Origin: an uncultured Lachnospiraceae bacterium
GTDB taxonomy: Bacteria > Bacillota > Clostridia > Lachnospirales > Lachnospiraceae
NCBI GenBank assembly: GCA_934402515.1
Contig: CAKRTZ010000017.1
Location: 1 to 42,462, forward strand
Direction of reading: 5' to 3'
DNA length: 42,462 bases
The position numbers were made by a program, and so were the translations under genes. Below, in pieces: positions 32,081 to 38,855 of this stretch; positions within the stretch are counted from its first letter, which is position 1; the number at the start of each line of letters is the position of its first letter. The notes beneath the pieces are model-generated. The model saw only the letters and a list, made by a program, of their open reading frames with translations. It was not told the DNA's origin and ran no database searches.

Positions 32081-33139
32081 TTAAGCGTCCTTTCCCGGCT
32101 CCTCCTGACCTACAGTTTCAGAAGAAGTCATCTCCGGCTGCTTTCTTTCCTGTTTTTTTGCTTTGTTCTTTCTTATAATCTTACGGGTAACCAGAACCAC
32201 TGCCAGGATGAGGACAACCCACAATACAATATAAGGCAGGCGGATAACCAGTCCGATGAAAAATTCTTCCACATCTCTGCCCATATTCCTGCAGTTATGT
32301 AAGAACCCTTCCTGTATCCGTTCCCAGGCACTCTTTTCCATTTCCGTCACCGGGGTGTAGGTGGTCACTTCCTCCACATCGATGTAGACAGTGGCGTAAC
32401 GAATCTGGTTGTTCATGGTGCGCATCTGGCTTTCCAGACTCTGAATCTGGTAACGCACATCCGTCAGCTGGTCTTCCAGATACACCAGTTCCTCCACGGT
32501 TTCTGCCTGCTCCACCAGTTCTAACAGCCGCTCCTGCTGTGCCCGAAGTGCCTCTAAGTGGCTCTGTACATCCACATACTGTAAGGTCACATCCTCCACA
32601 CTCTCGCTGCGGTAGGTGATGTTGCTGTTTTCTGCCATCACATCCAGAAAGGCATCCAACTGGTCAGCGGGAACCCTTGCGGTGATGGAGGCACTGCGGT
32701 AATTGTTGGTATGATAAAATACACTGCCGTTATTTTCATCCATACGCTCCACATAGCCGCCCAGCTCTGTCACCTTCTTCTGTATGGAATCCATCAGGGC
32801 GTCAAAGCCTTCGGTTTCCACGGAGAGATTGACCGTGCGAATCAGTTTCCGGTCTGTGGCTGCCTCCTGGGGAAGTTCCTCCCCCGTACTGCCTGTGCTG
32901 TCTATGCCGGTTTCCTCTGACACTTCCATGCGGTCCCCCATGACCGCGTTGGAAACAGCGGCAGACTCCAGGGAATCCATGGAATAGGAACCGTCCATGT
33001 CATAGGCACCATCATCGTAGGCTGCCTCCTCATAAGGCATATCCGCCACAGCCGCTGTGGTGGAGGCGGCACTTCCGCACCCCATAAGCAACGTTCCACA
33101 CAAAAACGCAGCACCTAAAATTTTTCCATACTTTTTCAT
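32081..33139 (-). CDS. DUF4349 lipoprotein with C-terminal membrane segment
   Basis: A 352-residue protein. The lipoprotein signal MKKYGKILGAAFLCGTLLMGC ends in a clear lipobox. An Asp/Tyr/Met/Ser-rich acidic linker (to about 95) follows. The DUF4349 domain (about 95-290) starts RKLIRTVNLSVETEGFDALMDSI, includes ITARVPADQLDAFL, and has a coiled coil (about 190-240, LEALRAQQERLLELVEQAETVEELVYLEDQL). A membrane helix (about 300-320) and a Lys-rich cytoplasmic tail close it. The frame continues 23 codons upstream, but ATG 33137-33139 follows AAGGAGGA. The function of DUF4349 is unknown. It is likely cotranscribed with era. Confidence 0.88.
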   Translation of the reverse strand: MKKYGKILGAAFLCGTLLMGCGSAASTTAAVADMPYEEAAYDDGAYDMDGSYSMDSLESAAVSNAVMGDRMEVSEETGIDSTGSTGEELPQEAATDRKLIRTVNLSVETEGFDALMDSIQKKVTELGGYVERMDENNGSVFYHTNNYRSASITARVPADQLDAFLDVMAENSNITYRSESVEDVTLQYVDVQSHLEALRAQQERLLELVEQAETVEELVYLEDQLTDVRYQIQSLESQMRTMNNQIRYATVYIDVEEVTTYTPVTEMEKSAWERIQEGFLHNCRNMGRDVEEFFIGLVIRLPYIVLWVVLILAVVLVTRKIIRKNKAKKQERKQPEMTSSETVGQEEPGKDA

Positions 33140-33227
33140 AAACAATCCTCCTTGTATAAGATTTTCTCTTGTACTATAGATACAATCCAGCCTGGAAAAA
33201 TGTTGCAATAAATCTTAAATTTTTTTT

Positions 33228-33368
33228 GAACTATTCAGCACCCCATTCGCAAAGCCGCGTTTTCACCGCTTTCTTTTTGCTCATGTGGTTACTTCGCCAT
33301 ATAAATTTGCTGTTCTGTTTGTATGCAGGCATACACAGAAAGCAAATTTGCATGGCTCTGAATAGTTC
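33228..33368. repeat. 141-bp palindromic element with 11-bp terminal inverted repeats
   Basis: Perfect 11-bp inverted ends, GAACTATTCAG (33228-33238) and CTGAATAGTTC (33358-33368), enclose a second, larger hairpin (33297-33354). Its arms share AAATTTGCT/AGCAAATTT and GTATGC/GCATAC. The element has no gene and begins directly after the stop codon of the M16C gene. It looks like a MITE or an intergenic palindromic repeat family. Only one copy is present in this window, so the repeat nature is inferred. Confidence 0.6.
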
Positions 33369-36287
33369 TTAGAATAAATTTTCGGTATGCTTAAATAATT
33401 TCTCAGAGTCCGTAATTTTGCCCTCATTTCCTACCACGCAAAGGCAGTTGTCCTCCATGAACGCATCAATATAGTCCGCGCATTGACGGATATCCTCGAT
33501 GGTCACTGCCAGTAACTGGTCACGTTCTCTCTGGGCATCTTCCTCCGTCCAGTTGGTCATATAACCGCAGAGGGAATACACGCCTTTTGCCGCAGGATTC
33601 ATGGGAGTATCCATCTCTGACACCGCACCGATAATGTACTGGGTCAGTTCCCGCTCATCCGCCTCAAAGTGGCGCACATACTCTGCCGCTCCCTCGTAGG
33701 CATCCAGAGTCTTTTGCAGATTGGGGTCACGGTAGGAAACAAAATAGCAGCCTCCCGTCTTTCCAAAGGCACACATGCAGCCGTAGGCACCGCCCTTGAC
33801 ACGCACCTCATTCCACAGATAGTCATAGCTTAACAGTACCTTTAAGGCTTTTAAGGCTCCGGTATAGCTCAGACCGTGCTTTCTGTAATCTCCTGCACGG
33901 CACACAAACTGAATCTGGGCGGAGGATTTAAAGCCCTCGTTTTTCTTCTCCAGAACGGGGGCGTAATGCCCTTTTGTCTCCGGCTTGTCAAAAAGCTGGT
34001 CTGCCAGTTTCTCCACCAGCTCCGGCATCTGGGCATAGCCCTCCTGGGTAGCAGTATAGTCCACCATGAGATTTCCCTTGCAGAAAATCCGGTGCATCAG
34101 CCCCTGGAGGTTCTGAATGAGTTTCTCCTTTTCTTCCTCAAAGTTCTGGCTCAGTTCGTCCACCAGACGGTAATGCTCAATTCCATTGACCGCATCAGTC
34201 ACTCTTCCAACCGTGGAAAAATAAGACAGGGCACGGTTTAATGCGGTCACATGTCCTGCGGATGTCATGGACTCCTGCTCTCTGGACTTCATTTCCAGAA
34301 GAAGTTCCTGCAACCGCTTGGTATCGGTAAACTGGGAAGTAAAAATCAGTTCCTCCATCAGACCGAATGCCTCCGGCAGCTTCTCATAAAATGCCTTGCA
34401 TTTTACTTCCAGGGTATTGGTGCTTTCTTCCAGATTCCGGGCATTGGTGTAAGTGTTTAACACCACGGAAATACCACCGGTCTGGATGTTGATTTCATGG
34501 TTTAATTCGCCGTAGGAATAGGATTTCGTATTCACCATTCCCAGCAGTGCTTTCAGAATTCCCACATAGGGGAACAGTTCTTCTTCAATGTCATCCAGTT
34601 TGAAAATCAGGCGGATGTAGCCGATACCTCTGGTGTCAATATCATGGAACAGCAAGTCGGTGCCTTTACAGGAACGCAGTTCATTCACATAAGGCACACA
34701 TTTTTTCGTCAAGTCCTCTCTGGTGAGCACCGGAATGGTTGCCAGTGCTTCCGGGGAATCCTCACTTTCCTGGTACTCCCGCAATGCCTTGGTGTCTGCC
34801 ACGATCTTTTCGATTTCTGCTTTGGACAGGGTGGCTTTATAAGCTGCCAGTTTCTCTGCCAGTTCTTTGTCTTTCCGGGCAGTTTTCCCTTTTTCCGGAG
34901 CCAGAACCAGCACGCTGCGATGGGGATTTTCCAACAGATATTTCCGGATCATTTCCTCGAAGTAGCCATCCTCCACAGCCCGGCGGAGCGCTCCGTAGGT
35001 GTGGTTTGCCTCCACATGGATAAAAGCGGCACGGTCATCGTATAACCAGCTGTCCAACATCTGCAAGCCATACATCAGTCCTGCGGGATAGGAGCCAAAA
35101 TCTGCCTCCCTGTATTTGAATTCAAAGTGGTTAATTCCCGCAAGCAGGGCTTTTTTATCAATGCCCTGCTCTGCCTGTTCCGTGAGAACCTCTTTGATGG
35201 TATCCAGAAATTCCTGTTTCTGGCTCTCCTGGGCATTTTTTGCCACCACGGAGAAGAAGGGCTGCAAAATGCCGTTCTCAAATTCACTGTACACATCGTC
35301 ACCGATGCCCCTGTCAATGAGTGCCTGTTTTAAAGGTGCGCCGGGAGCGGTGCAGAGGGCATAGTCCAGAATCTGCATGGCAATATAAAGTTTGCGGTCG
35401 AGACTCTCTCCCATCACCACATTGTAGGTCAGATAGGTGGCATGATCCTCCGGCTCGGAATCCAGAATGGAATAGGTCTTGCGGTATTCCGCAGGCTCGG
35501 TAAAGGGTTTCTGGAAACTGACTTTGGAATCTACTTCCAGATAATCATAGGCAGACAGATACTCCTTATCAATGAATTCCAGTTTCTCTGCCATATCCAT
35601 ATCGCCGTAGAGATAAATATAGCTGTTGCTGGGATGATAATATTTGTGATGGAAATCCAGATAGTCCTGGTAGGTCAGTTCGGGAATCACATCCGGGTCA
35701 CCGCCGGATTCCACGCTGTAGATGGTGTCCGGGTAAAGGGTATTCATCACCTCTCTGTCCAGCACATCATCCGGGGAGGAAAAAGCCCCCTTCATCTCGT
35801 TGTAAACCACGCCGTTATATTTTAAATCGTCCTCTGGGCTTTCCATCTCATAATGCCAGCCCTCCTGACGGAAAATCTTCTCCTCTTTATAAATGTTGGG
35901 ATGAAAAACCGCATCCAGATACACATTCATCAGGTTCTGGAAATCTTTGTCATTGCAACTTGCCACCGGATAAACCGTCTTATCCGGGTAGGTCATGGCA
36001 TTTAAGAAGGTGTTAAGAGAACCTTTTGCCAGCTCAATAAAAGGATCCTTCACCGGGAATTTATCAGAACCACACAAAACGGTGTGTTCCACAATATGTG
36101 CCACTCCGGTAGAATCTTTGGGTGGAGTCCGAAATCCGATGTAAAATACCTTATTGGGATCCTCATTGGAAAGTAACGCCACACGGGCTTTCGTTTTATT
36201 ATGTTCCAGCAGATAACTCATGGAATTCAAATCTTCAATAAATCGTTTCTCAAGAATGGTATAAGACTTCAGTTCTTCGATGTTCAT
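33369..36287 (-). CDS. M16C-family zinc metallopeptidase (insulinase/presequence-protease type)
   Basis: M16C peptidases degrade peptides inside a closed two-half chamber. The 972-residue protein has the inverted zinc motif HIVEH (His64, Glu67, His68) and the following PFIELAKGSLNTFLNAMTYPDKTVYPVAS typical of M16C; a distal Glu in the EEKIFRQEGWHYE region probably completes the zinc site. The C-terminal half repeats the fold without the motif and ends with a GGAYGCMCAF segment. There is no signal peptide, so it acts in the cytoplasm. GAAAGGA precedes the ATG. It may be transcribed from a TACAAT -10 at 36323-36328 or by readthrough of the terminator at 36421-36457. Confidence 0.95.
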   Translation of the reverse strand: MNIEELKSYTILEKRFIEDLNSMSYLLEHNKTKARVALLSNEDPNKVFYIGFRTPPKDSTGVAHIVEHTVLCGSDKFPVKDPFIELAKGSLNTFLNAMTYPDKTVYPVASCNDKDFQNLMNVYLDAVFHPNIYKEEKIFRQEGWHYEMESPEDDLKYNGVVYNEMKGAFSSPDDVLDREVMNTLYPDTIYSVESGGDPDVIPELTYQDYLDFHHKYYHPSNSYIYLYGDMDMAEKLEFIDKEYLSAYDYLEVDSKVSFQKPFTEPAEYRKTYSILDSEPEDHATYLTYNVVMGESLDRKLYIAMQILDYALCTAPGAPLKQALIDRGIGDDVYSEFENGILQPFFSVVAKNAQESQKQEFLDTIKEVLTEQAEQGIDKKALLAGINHFEFKYREADFGSYPAGLMYGLQMLDSWLYDDRAAFIHVEANHTYGALRRAVEDGYFEEMIRKYLLENPHRSVLVLAPEKGKTARKDKELAEKLAAYKATLSKAEIEKIVADTKALREYQESEDSPEALATIPVLTREDLTKKCVPYVNELRSCKGTDLLFHDIDTRGIGYIRLIFKLDDIEEELFPYVGILKALLGMVNTKSYSYGELNHEINIQTGGISVVLNTYTNARNLEESTNTLEVKCKAFYEKLPEAFGLMEELIFTSQFTDTKRLQELLLEMKSREQESMTSAGHVTALNRALSYFSTVGRVTDAVNGIEHYRLVDELSQNFEEEKEKLIQNLQGLMHRIFCKGNLMVDYTATQEGYAQMPELVEKLADQLFDKPETKGHYAPVLEKKNEGFKSSAQIQFVCRAGDYRKHGLSYTGALKALKVLLSYDYLWNEVRVKGGAYGCMCAFGKTGGCYFVSYRDPNLQKTLDAYEGAAEYVRHFEADERELTQYIIGAVSEMDTPMNPAAKGVYSLCGYMTNWTEEDAQRERDQLLAVTIEDIRQCADYIDAFMEDNCLCVVGNEGKITDSEKLFKHTENLF

Positions 36288-36420
36288 ATAAAAAGTCCTT
36301 TCTCACTTACATAATCCAGTTTATTGTAGCATTATTATTTTTATTTTTCCACTACATTTGCAGGTTAATCCGGGAGCTGTACATTGTTATTGCTGTGTGG
36401 AAATTTTTTTCTGGTTCGAC

Positions 36421-36457
36421 AATAAAAGAGCGAGCAGATCCGAAGACCCACCCGCTC
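36421..36457 (-). terminator. UUCG-loop terminator upstream of the M16C gene
   Basis: On the minus strand a 13-bp stem (five G-U pairs) closes a TTCG tetraloop (36428-36457) and is followed by TTTTATT. It can end the small transcript from 36517 and the rhomboid-sigma operon. Confidence 0.85.
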
Positions 36458-36517
36458 AGTGTAAAAGGGGAATTTTTACCATATTTGGCTATAACCGACA
36501 CATTTATCTCGGTCACA
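36421..36517 (-). ncRNA. Candidate small RNA or attenuated leader, about 97 nt
   Basis: A strong promoter predicts a start near 36517 and the UUCG terminator ends the RNA near 36421. Between them a small hairpin ACCGA/TCGGT forms, followed by an unstructured A/U-rich stretch. ATG triplets in it run into early stops; the longest is 8 codons. It could be an independent sRNA or a regulated leader of the M16C gene, whose start lies about 135 nt downstream. I do not recognise a known riboswitch or RNA family. Confidence 0.55.
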
Positions 36518-36523
36518 TTACAT

Positions 36524-36552
36524 ACTATAGCAGAATTCGACACTCTATGCAA
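36524..36552 (-). promoter_or_regulatory. Extended -10 promoter of the small RNA/leader
   Basis: Minus strand -35 TTGCAT (36547-36552), 17-bp spacer, -10 TATAGT (36524-36529) with a TGC extension. It lies just past the stop codon of the unknown gene at 36562. Confidence 0.7.
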
Positions 36553-36561
36553 GGTTTATTT

Positions 36562-36987
36562 TTATACATTAAAAAAAGTCACCGCAAGTTTCGATAAAAT
36601 AATTTCCTGAACAACAAAACCACGCATCTTTTTTTGAGCCAGATTAATGGCGGCAAAATCTTTTAAAGTATAGATTTTCTGCTGATAGTTCCGTGTTACT
36701 TTCCCAAACAGGCTTTTCTTTTCCACCAGTTCACATACCTTCACTCTTGTTTTCAGCTGCAGGTATGTACGATAAGAAAAGCTGTCCGGAGTCATGTAAT
36801 AAAACTGACTTTCCAGTGATGTTTCCGGATCGGTGTCCTTCAACAGATAATGTTCAATAATACTTTGGAACTTAAAAGGGACTTCATCACTGTCCAACAT
36901 CTCCCGGTACGTATATTTGCCCCCCAGGTAGATACTGGAAGTGTCTCCCATCACATATTTGTAATCCTTGTATTCTTTTACGTTCAT
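36562..36987 (-). CDS. Hypothetical protein, last gene of the rhomboid/sigma-like operon
   Basis: I do not recognise this 141-residue protein. It starts MNVKEYKDYKYVMGD, is rich in Tyr, Lys and Leu, has no signal peptide or membrane segment, and its C-terminal third (about 90-135) is basic with a possible amphipathic helix. No catalytic or metal motif is visible. Its ATG follows the sigma-like gene by 12 bp with a weak GGCGAGAAAT upstream, so it is very likely translated from the same mRNA. A role linked to the sigma-like or rhomboid-like protein is a guess from position. Confidence 0.75.
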   Translation of the reverse strand: MNVKEYKDYKYVMGDTSSIYLGGKYTYREMLDSDEVPFKFQSIIEHYLLKDTDPETSLESQFYYMTPDSFSYRTYLQLKTRVKVCELVEKKSLFGKVTRNYQQKIYTLKDFAAINLAQKKMRGFVVQEIILSKLAVTFFNV

Positions 36988-36999
36988 TTCTCGCCGATC

Positions 37000-37749
37000 C
37001 TATATCTGATCCGCATTGGGATCAATCTGTTCGATTTTATCTGCACTGACTCGAATGGCCTCCAGGATTTGATATAGAGACATCCCGGTCTCGTCTGCCA
37101 GTTCTGCCGGGGTCACTTTTCTTCCCAATGTCTGCGACAGTTCATTTGCCGCATCTGCTACTTTATTGACCTTATTGGCGATTTTATTGTCCTTTTTCTG
37201 TTCCTCAAAGTCCTCCCGGATTAAGTCTTCCATGGCATCCATCATCAATTTGCCAAGCATGCCCTGTGCCTCGGAGGCATTTTCCAGTGCTCTCAGCATG
37301 GTCACCCCTGCCGCTAGTGCCACATTTCCCTCTCCGATTAAATCCTCCAGGAAAACGCCCTGTCCCGCATATAGTTTGGCAACTTCAATAACCTGGGGAA
37401 GATACATTTCAATGAGGCGTGCCTGTGAGGATTTATCTCCTGCCATGGCTGATAAAGTTACACCTTCCAATTCTCCTTCAGAGTACTCCGGTAACGCCTT
37501 CAGTTCTTCCTCGTACAATTCCAGATAGTTGATTTCCTCATCGGAAAGATAGTCGTCCAGATTCACCGGCTCTCCAATTCCCACCTTATGCGCCGTCAGA
37601 TAGTCATAAACCATCTGCATCTGATTTTCGTCCAGTTTACAGGGAGCCATGATTTCTTCTGTCTGCTCTTTGCTGACACAGTTTCCCTGACTTTTTGCAA
37701 GATTCAACAGTTCCTGTAATTTTTCTGCAAATAAATTTTTTGCATCCAT
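37000..37749 (-). CDS. Sigma-70-like protein lacking region 4
   Basis: A 249-residue protein laid out like the first part of a primary sigma factor. Residues about 6-70 resemble region 1.1 (LLNLAKSQGNCVSKEQTEEI...LDENQMQMVYDYL). Residues about 106-150 resemble regions 1.2-2.2 (ARLIEMYLPQVIEVAKLYAGQG, LEDLIGEGNVALAAGV), the core-polymerase contact. Residues about 195-235 resemble region 3 (ANELSQTLGRKVTPAELADETGMSLYQILEAIR). The tryptophan/aromatic region 2.3-2.4 that melts the -10 is missing (no Trp in the protein), and region 4 (-35 binding) is absent. It may bind RNA polymerase without directing a normal promoter. It lies between the rhomboid-like gene (17 bp) and an unknown gene (12 bp). 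Confidence 0.8.
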   Translation of the reverse strand: MDAKNLFAEKLQELLNLAKSQGNCVSKEQTEEIMAPCKLDENQMQMVYDYLTAHKVGIGEPVNLDDYLSDEEINYLELYEEELKALPEYSEGELEGVTLSAMAGDKSSQARLIEMYLPQVIEVAKLYAGQGVFLEDLIGEGNVALAAGVTMLRALENASEAQGMLGKLMMDAMEDLIREDFEEQKKDNKIANKVNKVADAANELSQTLGRKVTPAELADETGMSLYQILEAIRVSADKIEQIDPNADQI

Positions 37750-37766
37750 TTTCTTCTCTCCATCTA

Positions 37767-38657
37767 CTATTTCACATGCTCATGGGTGAACAAATGATAC
37801 TGACAGTATTCATAATTTCCGTTACATTTGGAACAAAAGCGGAATTCCAGGTTTGGATCATCCAGTTCTGTGCGTCCGCAGATGGCACATTTATGCTTGG
37901 TGATCTGTCCGTTCGCTCCCCGGTACTGCATGTTGGCACGTTTCTCCGCTCTTTTAGCCTGTTTTTTAAATTCCATGTGGCGCTTCATCTGTTGAGGAGA
38001 CATATGAATCTTACTGCGGCTGCTTAAGAAAAATACCACAAAGTTTAACAGGGAGGCAATGATAGCAAATCTGGAATAGACATTGCCCATCAGCACCTCA
38101 AACACCAGCATCACTGCATAGATGATTCCCAGAACCTTCACCTTGATGGGAATAATAAACATTAACAGTACCTGTACATCCGGGAAGGTTGCCGCAAATG
38201 CCAGAAAGATAGACATATTGACATAGTAGGTGGAAAAATACAGTGCGGCTAAACTGAAGAACATCTGGGGGCCGTAATAGGCAAGAGTCTCGCTCTGAAA
38301 CAGATAACTGTATCCCATCATTACAAAGCTTCCCAACACTGTAAACAGCATACCGGAAAGCAGATACACATTGTATCGGTAGGTGCCCCAGGTACGCTCC
38401 AGCGTGGTACCGATGGAATAATAAAAATACAGCATAATCAGGGTAAGGAAAATATTTCCGGTTTCCGGAGGAACAATGATCCAGGTTACCAGACGCCAGA
38501 TCTGTCCATGTAAAATAGCATAAGGGTTCAGTGTCAAATAATTTAAAAATCCCTGATTGATAAATTGGATGACATATCCACAGGCATAACACAATATCAA
38601 TACAAGGGAAATATTTTTAATGGCGTATTTGCCGAATTTACGTTCAAAAGAACTCAT
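37767..38657 (-). CDS. Inactive-looking rhomboid-family membrane protein with C-terminal zinc ribbon
   Basis: A 296-residue protein with about six membrane segments. The region WRLVTWIIVPPETGNIFLTLIMLYFYYSIGTTLERTWGTYRYNVYLLSG matches the front half of rhomboid proteases. The catalytic GxSG is absent (the equivalent stretch reads YGPQMFFSLAALYF) and no His stands in the expected last helix, so it is probably a pseudoprotease. A basic linker follows, then a Cys/His cluster CAICG, CSKC, CQYH ending HEHVK, likely a zinc ribbon in the cytoplasm. The start at 38655-38657 has AGGAGG 7-8 nt upstream. It heads the operon with the sigma-like protein. Confidence 0.8.
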   Translation of the reverse strand: MSSFERKFGKYAIKNISLVLILCYACGYVIQFINQGFLNYLTLNPYAILHGQIWRLVTWIIVPPETGNIFLTLIMLYFYYSIGTTLERTWGTYRYNVYLLSGMLFTVLGSFVMMGYSYLFQSETLAYYGPQMFFSLAALYFSTYYVNMSIFLAFAATFPDVQVLLMFIIPIKVKVLGIIYAVMLVFEVLMGNVYSRFAIIASLLNFVVFFLSSRSKIHMSPQQMKRHMEFKKQAKRAEKRANMQYRGANGQITKHKCAICGRTELDDPNLEFRFCSKCNGNYEYCQYHLFTHEHVK

Positions 38658-38690
38658 AAAACACCTCCTGATTTTCAAAACTTATGACCT

Positions 38691-38719
38691 ATCTTACCAT
38701 TTTGCTTTGGGAATGTAAA
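38691..38719 (-). promoter_or_regulatory. Promoter of the rhomboid/sigma-like operon
   Basis: Minus strand -35 TTTACA (38714-38719), 17-bp spacer, -10 TAAGAT (38691-38696) with a TGG extension. Confidence 0.6.
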
Positions 38720-38771
38720 TAAACGTGCCGATACTTTACGGATTCTTTATACTTTGTTAATATTTACAAGT

Positions 38772-38800
38772 TTGCTTTTTAGCGAAGTTAGGCGTATAAT
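38772..38800 (+). promoter_or_regulatory. Promoter of the dehydratase activase gene
   Basis: -35 TTGCTT (38772-38777), 17-bp spacer, -10 TATAAT (38795-38800). The short leader contains a GCAAGT/ACTTGC hairpin with a 5-nt loop (38815-38831) just before the ribosome site AAGGAAAGG. Confidence 0.75.
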
Positions 38801-38855
38801 GTGAAAGATTGTCAGCAAGTCTTTTACTTGCATTTTATAAGGAAAGGATTTTACC

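Noticed and set aside
36352..36552. Minus-strand frame of 66 codons between the M16C gene and the unknown gene
   Set aside because: Its start overlaps the -35 of the promoter at 36524-36552, it runs through the UUCG terminator, and it has no ribosome site. The small RNA reading explains the region better.
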